DNA from: Peptoniphilus mikwangii
Lineage (GTDB): Bacteria > Bacillota > Clostridia > Tissierellales > Peptoniphilaceae
Reading direction: 5' to 3'
Assembly: GCF_000468535.1 (NCBI RefSeq)
Contig: NZ_AUQY01000002.1
Span: 248,001-312,000, forward strand
Length of the DNA: 64,000 nucleotides
Shown: positions 16,754 to 25,252 of the stretch, one piece after another
Position numbering within the stretch: position 1 is the stretch's first letter
How the letters are laid out: each line of letters starts with the position of its first letter
Position numbers and translations under genes: made by a program
Notes under the pieces: generated by a model
Told to the model about the DNA's origin: nothing
Databases searched by the model: none
Seen by the model: only the letters and a program-made list of their open reading frames with translations

Positions 16754-19022
16754 TATTTTCCCCCAATAAATTTGAAATTTCTTCTTCGCTAAGTAGTAGT
16801 TTTCTAGGTCTAGATCCTTCATGTGGACCAAGAATACCAGACTCTTCCATTTGATCTACAATTCTGGCTGCTCTAGAATATCCTATTTTTAATTTTCGTT
16901 GTAAAAATGATATAGAAGCTTGTTCATCTGCTACTATAAATTTCAACGCATCATTAAAAAGAGGATCTCTATCATTACTTAATTTTTCTCTTTTTTCTTC
17001 AATTTCTTTATTTATTTTTTCTTCGAAATCATTTTTTATGGTTGAATTTGCAATTATAAAATCAACAACAGATTCAACTTCTTCATCACTAATAAATGAA
17101 CCTTGAATTCTAACCGGTTTTGAGTAGAATCCAGGATAGAAAAGCATATCTCCTTTTCCGAGAAGTTTTTCAGCTCCAGCCATATCCAAAATAGTTCTTG
17201 AATCTATTGCTGATGATACTGAAAAAGCAATTCTTGATGGAATATTAGCTTTTATAGTACCTGTTATTACATCAACGGATGGCCTTTGAGTTGCAATTAT
17301 TAAATAAATTCCCGCTGCTCTTGCCATTTGTGCAAGTCTTGCTATATAATCTTCAACTTCTCCTTGAGCAACCATCATCAAATCTGCTAATTCATCAACT
17401 ATAACAACGATTTTAGGAAGTCTTTCATCTTCATTTCCGATTTTTTCTATTTTTTTATTATATGAAGTTAAATCTCTAACAGAATTTTCTGCAAATAATT
17501 TATATCTTTTTTCCATCTCTCCAACAGCCCAATTTAGAGCGAATGCAGCCTTTTTAGGGTCTGTTACAACAGGTATTAGAAGATGAGGTATTCCATTATA
17601 CACACTGAGTTCAACAACTTTAGGATCTATTAAAAGTAGTCTGACATCTTTTGGAGAAGATTTATAAAGTATATTTGTTATAATAGTATTTATACATACG
17701 GATTTTCCAGATCCTGTTGCTCCTGCAATTAAAAGATGTGGCATTTTATCAATTGATGACATTACTATTGAACCGGAAACATCTTTACCCAGCGCAAGTG
17801 GCAAATTTGAATTTAACCTTTTAAACTCACTGCTTTGAATTATTTCTCTTACCGTAACTGATTCTTTAGTTTTATTAGGTACCTCAATACCAACAGCTGA
17901 CTTACCGGGAATCGGAGCTTCTATTCTTATATCAGGGCTTGCAAGACTCATTGAAAGATTATCATTTAATGCTACTATCTTACTAAGTTTAACCCCTGGA
18001 GCTGGCTCTAATTCATAACAAGTTATTACGGGACCTCTATTAATTGCAACAATTTTTGAATCTATTCCAAAATTTTCCATTGTTTGTTCTATAATTCTTC
18101 CGTTCTTTATTATTTCTTGATTTGAAATAGAAGATTTTTCAGAAGATTTTTTTAAAAGCTCTATTGGAGGAAATATATAATTATCCTCTTTTTGATCTTT
18201 TCTTATATTTTTCTCAAATTTATTTAATTCTATTTCATCTGATTCATTTCTATTTAAATTAATATTTTTGCCAGCTGTCTTTTTTTCTAAAATATTTTTT
18301 TCATCATTTAAATAATTTTCTTCTAAAATATTTTTGTTAACATCATTATCTGCAATAATATTTTCTGAATCAAACTCATTTATATCTTTTTCTTCTGAAA
18401 CATTTTCTATCAGTTTTTTTAAATTTTTATTTATAGTTTTTTTATTTTTATTTAAATTTGATTTTTTAGAAAATAATTTAGTAATCATAGTAAATAATGA
18501 TTTATTTTTACCGATAGAAATTAAATTATATTTAACTAATAAATATATATTAATAATAATTATGCTTATTAAAAAAGCATAAGTTCCTATTGAACCAAAT
18601 AACTTATACAAAAAGAATCCTAATATAGATCCTATTACTCCACCTGATGTAGCTATATCTAAAAATTCAATAGATAAATTTATTCTATCAATTAAAGTCA
18701 AATCTGATGATTTAGTTCCATCCAAAAAAACTAAGATACAGAGAAGAATTATAATAGATGAAATAATATATTTTTTAAAATTTTTCTTTAATTTATTAAT
18801 ATTATAAATAAAACCTAAAAAAATAAAAATTAATGGAAATAAAAAGTTTCCTGTCCCACCTAAAAACGAAAAAAGTTTATATAATAAGCTTCCAACTAAT
18901 CCCATTTTATTACTAAATAAGCTTATTAAGGATATTATGCCAAGTATAATAAATCCAATACTCACAAGTTCGCCATAAAATATATTATTTTCAGATTTTT
19001 TTTTAACTTTTCTATTTGCCAA
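16746..19022 (-). CDS. ftsK: DNA translocase FtsK/SpoIIIE
   Basis: Septum-located DNA pump of 758 residues that clears and segregates chromosome ends at division. Four hydrophobic segments lie in about residues 15-170, followed by a low-complexity Asn/Lys/Glu linker (about 190-280). The RecA-like motor has Walker A GATGSGKS (about residue 435) and Walker B IVVIVDELADLMM. A winged-helix gamma domain (SISFLQRKLKIGYSRAARIVDQMEESGIL) ends the protein and reads polar KOPS/SRS sequences. It starts with TTG after GAGGTG, with a candidate extended -10 promoter just upstream. It heads the ftsK-rimO-pgsA-cinA-recA string. Confidence 0.97.
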   Translation of the reverse strand: MANRKVKKKSENNIFYGELVSIGFIILGIISLISLFSNKMGLVGSLLYKLFSFLGGTGNFLFPLIFIFLGFIYNINKLKKNFKKYIISSIIILLCILVFLDGTKSSDLTLIDRINLSIEFLDIATSGGVIGSILGFFLYKLFGSIGTYAFLISIIIINIYLLVKYNLISIGKNKSLFTMITKLFSKKSNLNKNKKTINKNLKKLIENVSEEKDINEFDSENIIADNDVNKNILEENYLNDEKNILEKKTAGKNINLNRNESDEIELNKFEKNIRKDQKEDNYIFPPIELLKKSSEKSSISNQEIIKNGRIIEQTMENFGIDSKIVAINRGPVITCYELEPAPGVKLSKIVALNDNLSMSLASPDIRIEAPIPGKSAVGIEVPNKTKESVTVREIIQSSEFKRLNSNLPLALGKDVSGSIVMSSIDKMPHLLIAGATGSGKSVCINTIITNILYKSSPKDVRLLLIDPKVVELSVYNGIPHLLIPVVTDPKKAAFALNWAVGEMEKRYKLFAENSVRDLTSYNKKIEKIGNEDERLPKIVVIVDELADLMMVAQGEVEDYIARLAQMARAAGIYLIIATQRPSVDVITGTIKANIPSRIAFSVSSAIDSRTILDMAGAEKLLGKGDMLFYPGFYSKPVRIQGSFISDEEVESVVDFIIANSTIKNDFEEKINKEIEEKREKLSNDRDPLFNDALKFIVADEQASISFLQRKLKIGYSRAARIVDQMEESGILGPHEGSRPRKLLLSEEEISNLLGENNE

Positions 19023-19042
19023 AATAACACCTCTTTATAATT

Positions 19043-19051
19043 ATTATATCA
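19043..19051 (-). promoter_or_regulatory. Candidate extended -10 promoter of ftsK
   Basis: On the minus strand TGATATAAT fits an extended -10 (TGnTATAAT) 20 bases before the ftsK start codon. No good -35 is visible. The leader would be very short. Confidence 0.45.
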
Positions 19052-19089
19052 TAAAGGATAGTTTAAATTACTATTTAAAATAATTAATT

Positions 19090-19521
19090 TTAAACTCCAG
19101 TGTGTCCAAAACCTCCGGATTCCCTATCAGTTTCATTTAATTCATTAACTATATCAAGTTCAACTCTTTCGTATTTTATAATTACTAATTGGGCTATTCT
19201 ATCTCCCGGATTTATAATTACATCTTCTTTCCCTAAATTTATAATTATAACTTTTATTTCTCCTCTATAATCACTATCTATTGTTCCTATACCGTTAGGA
19301 AGAGATAATCCTTTCTTTAGCGCTAATCCTGATCTTGCTCTTACTTGTGCTTCATATCCATTTGGTAATTCTATAAATAATCCGGTAGGTATTAAAGTTC
19401 TATCTAGGCTTTTAAGAACAATAGGTTCTTCAATATTTGCTTGTAAATCCATACCTGAAGATCCTTCGGTTTGGTACTTAGGAAGTTCATTCTTACTTTT
19501 ATTTACAATTTTAATTTTCAT
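19090..19521 (-). CDS. dut: dUTP diphosphatase
   Basis: Hydrolyses dUTP to dUMP and pyrophosphate, keeping uracil out of DNA and feeding dTMP synthesis. All five motifs of the trimeric dUTPase family are visible in 143 residues: SGMDLQAN (about 23), RARSGLA (about 62), GTIDSDYRGEI (about 78), DRIAQLVI (about 102) and the C-terminal GGFGHTG. It follows pnp across a strong terminator with only about 20 bases to the start codon. Confidence 0.97.
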   Translation of the reverse strand: MKIKIVNKSKNELPKYQTEGSSGMDLQANIEEPIVLKSLDRTLIPTGLFIELPNGYEAQVRARSGLALKKGLSLPNGIGTIDSDYRGEIKVIIINLGKEDVIINPGDRIAQLVIIKYERVELDIVNELNETDRESGGFGHTGV

Positions 19522-19541
19522 TATATTCTCCTTAAAAAATC

Positions 19542-19567
19542 GGGATACTAAAATTTAAAAGTATCCC
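19542..19567 (-). terminator. Terminator between pnp and dut
   Basis: GGGATACT and its complement form the stem (19542-19549 with 19560-19567). A run of six T residues follows on the minus strand and leads straight into the dut ribosome binding site. Confidence 0.88.
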
Positions 19568-19576
19568 AATTTTATA

Positions 19577-21721
19577 TTATTCTATAATTTGCTTTTCAAT
19601 ATCGTCATCATTTTTTAAAGTTGCGTCATTTTTAGAAGATTCTTCTTTAGGTAATAGTACTTTTCTCGATAATGACATCTTACCATCTTCATCAATTTCT
19701 ATTACTTTTACTTTTACTATATCTCCTATCTTTAATATATCTTCAACTTTGTTTGTTCTCTCATGCTGTATTTCTGATATGTGAAGTAAAGCCTCTACAC
19801 CTTTTTTCAATTCGACAAATGCTCCAAATTTCATTATTTTTTTAACTTTACCTTCAAATATATCTCCAACTTCAACTTCTTTTACGATAGATTCTATAAT
19901 AGAAATTGCCTCTTTTGCTTTTTCTGAATTTTCTGAAAGTACGGATACCTTACCATCTTCATCTATATCTATTTTTACGCCCGTTTTTTCTATTATTTTA
20001 TTTATCATTTTTCCGCCGGTTCCAATTACTTCTCCAATTTTTTCAGGATCAATAATTATTATGTGAATTATTGGTGCATAAGGTGATAACTCTTTTCTTG
20101 GCTCAGATATTGTAGTATTTAAATGTTCAAGAATTTCTAATCTTGCTTTTTTTGCTCTTTCAAGAGCTACAGCCAGAACTTCTTTGCTTATTCCTTCAAC
20201 TTTTATATCCATTTGAATAGCAGTAATACCTTCTTTTGTTCCTGCAACTTTGAAATCCATATCACCAAAATGATCTTCAAGACCTTGAATATCAGTTAAT
20301 ATTTTGGTAATACCATTTTCTTCAATAAGACCCATGGCTATTCCGGCAACAGGTGCTTTTATTGGAACTCCAGCATCCATTAATGCAAGAGTTGAACCGC
20401 AAACTGAGGCTTGAGATGAAGAACCATTTGATGATAATACTTCAGAAACAACTCTTATTGCATAAGGAAATTCTTCTTCAGTTGGGATTACTGGTAATAA
20501 TGCTTTTTCAGCTAATGCACCATGTCCTATTTCTCTTCTTCCGGGACCTCTCATAGGTTTCGTGTCCCCTACACTAAATGGGGGAAAATTATAATGATGA
20601 ATATATCTTTTAGGTTTATCATCGCCCAATCCATCTATAACCTGAACATCAGAAAGTCCGGCAAGCGTTGCTATTGATAATACTTGAGTTTGTCCCCTTG
20701 TAAAAAGCCCGGATCCGTGTGTTCTTGGAAGAATACCGGTTTCAGAAGATAAATGTCTAATTTCATCAAGTTTTCTTCCATCAGGTCTAATTTCATCTTC
20801 GATTATTCCACGTCTAACTTCTGTAACCTCTATTTCTTCCATTATAATTTCTATATCTTTAGAAAATTCTTCCATTAATTCTTCGAAGTGTTTTCTTATA
20901 TTCTCTTTTGCTTCTTCAACCTTTTCAATTCTGATGATTTTATCAGGTTCATTTATAGCATCTACTATCATAGATGTTCCATATTCTTTTACTTTAGTTT
21001 TTATTTCTTCATTAGGCTTGAATACTTCATATGAAGTTTTATCTTTTCCTACTTCTGCTTTAATTTGATCTACAAAATCACATATTTTTTTAATTTCTTC
21101 ATGTGCCGTAAGTATAGCGTTAAGCATAGTTTCTTCGCTAACTATATTTGCGCCTGCTTCAACCATCATGATAGCTGTTTTAGTTCCAGAAACAACTAAA
21201 TAAATGTCAGATTTTTCTCTTTCTGTTTCTGTAGGATTTACTATATATTTTCCATCCACATAACCAACTAAAACAGAACCTGTAGGACCATCAAAAGGGA
21301 TGTCTGATATAGAAAGTGCTATTGAAGATCCTATCATCCCAACAATATCAGGTTGACAATCTTGATCAACAGATAATACAGTAGCAACAACTTGAACATC
21401 ATTTCTATATCCTTCAGGGAAAAGTGGTCGTATAGGTCTGTCTATTAATCTAGATGACAAAATAGATTTTTCACTAGGTTTTCCTTCTCTTTTTATAAAT
21501 CCACCAGGCATTTTCCCAACAGCATACATTTTTTCTTCAAAATCAACACTTAGAGGGAAAAAATCTATTCCATCTCTAGGAGTTTTAGATGCCGTTACTG
21601 TAACTAAAACTACAGTGTCTCCATATTCAACTAAACATGCACCATTTGCCTGTTCAGCTACTTTTCCTACAGTTACTTTTAAAGTTCTACCTGCTAGATC
21701 TAAGGTAAAAATTTTCTCCAT
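19577..21721 (-). CDS. pnp: Polyribonucleotide nucleotidyltransferase (PNPase)
   Basis: 3'-to-5' phosphorolytic exoribonuclease, a trimer that works in mRNA decay with RNase Y. In 714 residues it has two RNase PH-like core domains (about 1-230 and 310-545). The second carries [27 protein letters not shown] and a phosphate-binding [24 protein letters not shown] segment; shorter pieces of these suffice for recognition. A KH domain ([12 protein letters not shown]) and an S1 domain ([20 protein letters not shown]) complete the C-terminus. It follows rpsO, the near-universal bacterial order, with AAAAGGAG before the ATG. Confidence 0.98.
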   Translation of the reverse strand: MEKIFTLDLAGRTLKVTVGKVAEQANGACLVEYGDTVVLVTVTASKTPRDGIDFFPLSVDFEEKMYAVGKMPGGFIKREGKPSEKSILSSRLIDRPIRPLFPEGYRNDVQVVATVLSVDQDCQPDIVGMIGSSIALSISDIPFDGPTGSVLVGYVDGKYIVNPTETEREKSDIYLVVSGTKTAIMMVEAGANIVSEETMLNAILTAHEEIKKICDFVDQIKAEVGKDKTSYEVFKPNEEIKTKVKEYGTSMIVDAINEPDKIIRIEKVEEAKENIRKHFEELMEEFSKDIEIIMEEIEVTEVRRGIIEDEIRPDGRKLDEIRHLSSETGILPRTHGSGLFTRGQTQVLSIATLAGLSDVQVIDGLGDDKPKRYIHHYNFPPFSVGDTKPMRGPGRREIGHGALAEKALLPVIPTEEEFPYAIRVVSEVLSSNGSSSQASVCGSTLALMDAGVPIKAPVAGIAMGLIEENGITKILTDIQGLEDHFGDMDFKVAGTKEGITAIQMDIKVEGISKEVLAVALERAKKARLEILEHLNTTISEPRKELSPYAPIIHIIIIDPEKIGEVIGTGGKMINKIIEKTGVKIDIDEDGKVSVLSENSEKAKEAISIIESIVKEVEVGDIFEGKVKKIMKFGAFVELKKGVEALLHISEIQHERTNKVEDILKIGDIVKVKVIEIDEDGKMSLSRKVLLPKEESSKNDATLKNDDDIEKQIIE

Positions 21722-21742
21722 TATTTTCTCCTTTTAAAAAAT

Positions 21743-21765
21743 AAAGAGCGGCTCCTCCGCTCTTT
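21743..21765 (-). terminator. Terminator between rpsO and pnp
   Basis: AAAGAGCGG with its complement around CTCCT, followed on the minus strand by a T-run. The pnp ribosome binding site begins only a few bases beyond, so pnp depends on read-through, processing or an upstream promoter. Confidence 0.9.
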
Positions 21766-21768
21766 TTA

Positions 21769-22035
21769 TTAACCTCTGATTTGTAGCTTTTCTATTAATG
21801 AACGATATCTTTCAATATCTTTATTCTTTAAATATCTAAGAAGATTTCTTCTTTTACCTACCATTTTTAAAAGACCTCTTCTTGAATGGTGATCCTTCTT
21901 ATGTTCCTTTAAATGTTCATTTAGCTCATTAATTCTTGTAGTTAAAATTGCAACTTGAACTTCAGGAGAACCTGTGTCCTTTTCATTCACCTTAAAACTA
22001 TCAATAATTTTACTTTTTTCATCTTTGTTTAACAT
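21769..22035 (-). CDS. rpsO: Ribosomal protein S15
   Basis: Primary 16S rRNA-binding protein of the small-subunit platform, 88 residues as expected. The core signature [25 protein letters not shown] is plainly present (about residues 21-45), with [18 protein letters not shown] following. CGGAGGAT precedes the ATG. A structured leader upstream could mediate autoregulation. Confidence 0.98.
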   Translation of the reverse strand: MLNKDEKSKIIDSFKVNEKDTGSPEVQVAILTTRINELNEHLKEHKKDHHSRRGLLKMVGKRRNLLRYLKNKDIERYRSLIEKLQIRG

Positions 22036-22107
22036 TTTTTATCCTCCGTTTTTTAATATATGCCAACACATAAGTAAGCGCCGAGGTACGACAAACACAT
22101 GTGTGGT
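22036..22107 (-). promoter_or_regulatory. Structured rpsO leader, candidate S15 autoregulatory RNA
   Basis: About 70 bases separate a TATAAT (minus strand, 22114-22119) from the rpsO start codon. On the RNA, CCACACAT can pair with ATGTGTTGG (one bulged base) and encloses a GC-richer segment, ACCTCGGCGC. This is strikingly more GC-rich than its surroundings. rpsO leaders that bind S15 are known in several bacterial groups, with different structures in each. I assign this one by position and structure only. Confidence 0.45.
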
Positions 22108-22145
22108 ACTTTTATTATATTAACACATATATCATATATTGTAAA

Positions 22146-23060
22146 CTAAATTCTATTTTTTACTTTATTTACATCTTCTTTTATTTTTTCAAATAATTCG
22201 TCTATATTTAAAAATTTAGATTCCGGTCTTAAAAATTTTAATAAAATTAAATCAACTGTTTCACCGTATATATTTTTATTAAAATTTAATATATGTGATT
22301 CTATTCTAAGTCCATTATTTTCTATTGTTGGATTTTTGCCTATGTTGGATGCAGCTTTGTATACTTTATTTTTTATTTTTATATCACTATCATAAACACC
22401 AAATTTAGGAATAACATAATTAGTGTCAATTTGTATATTTGCAGTGGGATATCCATTTTTAGTTCCTAAATTTTTCCCATGAATTATTTTTCCTGTGATT
22501 GTATAATTATAGCCTAAAAGTTTATTTGCCATTTCGATATTACCATCTTCTATAAAATTTCTTATAGTTGAAGAAGAAACTATTATACCATCAAAAATAA
22601 CAGCATCAATTATAAAATTTTTAATATTATTTTTTAATGATAAATTTTTTAATAATTCAATATCTCCTTTAGCCATGTAACCAAACTTATAGTCATATCC
22701 CGCTACAATTCCTCTAGCCTTTAAGTTTTTATATAAAAATTTTTCGATGAATTCAACAGGAGATATTTTCATTATACTATCATCAAATATAATTTCATAA
22801 ATAATATCAATTCCAATATTTCTTAACATCTCAAATTTCTGCTTATTTGATGTTAATAATCTTTGTTTTTTATTATATATAGTATCTTTAGTATGATTTT
22901 TAAAAATTAAAATACTACTTTTTAAATTTAACTTTTTGGATTCAGAAACTAATTTTAAAAGTAATTTTTTATGTGCCAAATGAACTCCATCAAAGTTCCC
23001 TAATGCTATTATAGATTCTTCAACAGCTTGATAATTTTCATCTATTTTTATTACCTGCAT
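22146..23060 (-). CDS. ribF: Bifunctional riboflavin kinase/FAD synthetase
   Basis: Converts riboflavin to FMN and then FAD. The N-terminal nucleotidyltransferase domain has ALGNFDGVHLAHKKLL (about residues 20-35) and the FAD-synthetase segment GIVAGYDYKFGYMAKGD (about 118). The C-terminal kinase domain (about 185-300) has GKNLGTKNGYPTANI, with the PTAN motif. It has 304 residues, typical for the family. It is the last gene of the rimP-nusA-infB operon, abutting truB with no gap. Confidence 0.97.
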   Translation of the reverse strand: MQVIKIDENYQAVEESIIALGNFDGVHLAHKKLLLKLVSESKKLNLKSSILIFKNHTKDTIYNKKQRLLTSNKQKFEMLRNIGIDIIYEIIFDDSIMKISPVEFIEKFLYKNLKARGIVAGYDYKFGYMAKGDIELLKNLSLKNNIKNFIIDAVIFDGIIVSSSTIRNFIEDGNIEMANKLLGYNYTITGKIIHGKNLGTKNGYPTANIQIDTNYVIPKFGVYDSDIKIKNKVYKAASNIGKNPTIENNGLRIESHILNFNKNIYGETVDLILLKFLRPESKFLNIDELFEKIKEDVNKVKNRI

Positions 23061-23948
23061 CTAATCACCCATCAACATTTTTTCCATTTTTATTCCATTA
23101 AAATCAAACGAATCAATGTATTTTCCGATTCCTATAAACTCATTTTTACAATATATTCTTAAAAGTTCATTATTTTTAAAATCTAATTTAGTTTTATACG
23201 GAACTCCATTAATTAATTTTTTATAAAAATTATCATTTATATTATAGTAGTTGTATTTATATAAAGCTTTATCAATAGGTATTATAAAATTTTCAATTTC
23301 TTCATTATCAAGAGATAAGAACTTATCTTCAGAAATTGAATTTTCTATAGTAAATTCTCCACTCTTAGTTCGTGTCAATTCTTCCATTGTAGCTAAAGAA
23401 TTCAGAGAATATCCTATATCTCTTATTAAACTTCTAATATATGTTCCTGAAGAACATTTTATCTTTATATAATATGATTTATAATCCACTTGTTTTAATA
23501 ATTCTATATTATAAACAGTAATTTTTCTTTTTTTTAATTCTATTGTTTTGCCTTGCCTTGCAAGTTCATAGAGTTTTTGACCATTTACTTTTATCGCAGA
23601 ATACATAGGCGGAATTTGTTCTATATTTCCGATAAATGAATTTAAAATATTTTTAAATTCATTTATCGGAGGAATATAGTCAGTTTTTTTAATTGGCTCA
23701 GATGTAGAATCTAATGTGGCAGTTTCATATCCAAAACTAATTTTAGCTATATATTCTTTGGTATCTGACATTATATACTGCGATATTTTAGTAGCTTTTC
23801 CAATACACATGATAAGAACGCCTGTAGCTATAGGATCTAATGTTCCTGTATGACCTATTTTTTTTATTTTCATTTTTTTTCTTAAAATGTAAACTACATC
23901 ATGAGATGAAATTCCCTTAGGTTTATTAAATATTAATATTCCGTTCAT
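23061..23948 (-). CDS. truB: tRNA pseudouridine-55 synthase
   Basis: Makes the conserved pseudouridine of the T-loop in all tRNAs. The N-terminal KPKGISSHDVV and the catalytic segment GHTGTLDPIATGVL, with the nucleophilic aspartate about residue 39, are present. RSLIRDIGYSLNSLATMEELTRTKSGEF is seen about residue 180, and a divergent PUA-like tail ends the 295-residue chain. It overlaps the end of nrnA by 23 bases and abuts ribF, so all three are co-transcribed. Confidence 0.97.
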   Translation of the reverse strand: MNGILIFNKPKGISSHDVVYILRKKMKIKKIGHTGTLDPIATGVLIMCIGKATKISQYIMSDTKEYIAKISFGYETATLDSTSEPIKKTDYIPPINEFKNILNSFIGNIEQIPPMYSAIKVNGQKLYELARQGKTIELKKRKITVYNIELLKQVDYKSYYIKIKCSSGTYIRSLIRDIGYSLNSLATMEELTRTKSGEFTIENSISEDKFLSLDNEEIENFIIPIDKALYKYNYYNINDNFYKKLINGVPYKTKLDFKNNELLRIYCKNEFIGIGKYIDSFDFNGIKMEKMLMGD

Positions 23949-24903
23949 TTAATTCTCTTAAAGAAATTTTTATAATTTCTTCCTTTCTGTCAAAATATGG
24001 TAATTTAAGAGTTGCTCCGGCAGCTCTTATGTGTCCTCCACCATCAAAAGAACGTACAATTTTAGTTGCATCAACATATGATTTAGTTCTAATACTTATT
24101 CTTATTGAATCTTTTTTTATTTTGAATAGTATAGCAATTTCCACTCCGGATATATCTCTGATGAATTCGACTATACCTTCAGTATCAGAACTTTGAGCAT
24201 TACAATTTTTAATCATAATGTCATCTACATATACAATTCCTATTTTACCATTAGAATACAACTCTAGGTTATTCATTGCGCTAATTAATAATCTGGTTTT
24301 TTCTATACTTCTGTTTTGGTATAAATTAACTGCAACTTTATTTATGTCTATCCCTATTTTAATTAATTCTGATGCAATTTTAAATGTAGATGGTCTAACA
24401 TTATCATATTTGAAACTTCCGGTATCACTTGATATAGCCGTATAAATACAAAGCGCAATATTCTTATCTATTTTTACATTTAAGTTTTTGGCAAGTTCAA
24501 ATAATATTTCTCCTGTAGCAGGAGCTAATGCATCTACTATGTTAACATCTGCATACATTGTATTTGTAGAATGATGATCTATATTTACAGTGTTTTTTGA
24601 ACCATAAAATAGTACTTTTGCATTAGCTCCTATTCTATCTACATCAGCACTATCAAGTGTTATAAATAAATCGGCATCATTTTTCAAAGTATCACTTCTG
24701 ACAATTTCACTCAAAAATGGTAAAAATTTAAATGTGTCAGGGACAATATCATCCTCTATAAGATATACTTCTTTACCTAATTTCTTTAAAATGCCATACA
24801 TTCCAAGAATCGAACCGATATTATCTCCGTCAGGATTAATATGAGATGCTAAATAAATTTTACTTGAAGAATTTATAAGCTCCTTAAACTTAGCTGTTTC
24901 CAT
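23926..24903 (-). CDS. nrnA: Bifunctional oligoribonuclease and PAP phosphatase NrnA (DHH family)
   Basis: Degrades RNA fragments of two to five nucleotides and dephosphorylates 3'-phosphoadenosine 5'-phosphate; it replaces Orn in Firmicutes. The DHH phosphoesterase motifs are complete in 325 residues: SHINPDGDNIGS (about 19-30), ITLDSAD (about 85), the DHH triad in NIDHHSTN (about 132) and the DHHA1 motif FDGGGHIRAAGA (about 290). It overlaps both rbfA and truB. Its position in the infB operon is conserved in Clostridia. Confidence 0.95.
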   Translation of the reverse strand: METAKFKELINSSSKIYLASHINPDGDNIGSILGMYGILKKLGKEVYLIEDDIVPDTFKFLPFLSEIVRSDTLKNDADLFITLDSADVDRIGANAKVLFYGSKNTVNIDHHSTNTMYADVNIVDALAPATGEILFELAKNLNVKIDKNIALCIYTAISSDTGSFKYDNVRPSTFKIASELIKIGIDINKVAVNLYQNRSIEKTRLLISAMNNLELYSNGKIGIVYVDDIMIKNCNAQSSDTEGIVEFIRDISGVEIAILFKIKKDSIRISIRTKSYVDATKIVRSFDGGGHIRAAGATLKLPYFDRKEEIIKISLRELNERNINI

Positions 24904-25243
24904 TATTAACCTCTTCTATTATTTTGGACATTTTCATTCCAATTTCTATAGAGTCATCCTTTACGAAAATAAGTTCGGGAATAGCTCTTATTTTCACTAA
25001 TTTTGCAAGCTCTCTTTTTATAAAACCCTTAGCGCTATTTATTCCATTTATAGCTTCCTCAATTTTATTATCATCGCCAAGTATTGATATATATACTTTT
25101 GCAAATGATAAATCATTTGTAACATCAACATGAGAAATACTTATTATATCCGGAATTCTAGGATCTTTCAATTTATGCTGAACTATATCAGAAATAGCTC
25201 TTCTAACCTCTTCCGAAATTTGATGAGTTCTTTTATTATTCAT
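24890..25243 (-). CDS. rbfA: Ribosome-binding factor A
   Basis: Small 30S maturation factor, 117 residues, with a KH-type fold. It has the usual start RTHQISEEVRRAISDIVQ, then LKDPRIPDIISISHVDVTNDL and the SIEIGMKMSKIIEE ending. It helps 16S rRNA 5'-end processing and is important in the cold. It lies nine bases after infB, as in most bacteria, and overlaps nrnA by 14 bases. Confidence 0.96.
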   Translation of the reverse strand: MNNKRTHQISEEVRRAISDIVQHKLKDPRIPDIISISHVDVTNDLSFAKVYISILGDDNKIEEAINGINSAKGFIKRELAKLVKIRAIPELIFVKDDSIEIGMKMSKIIEEVNNGNS

Positions 25244-25252
25244 TTAAACCAC

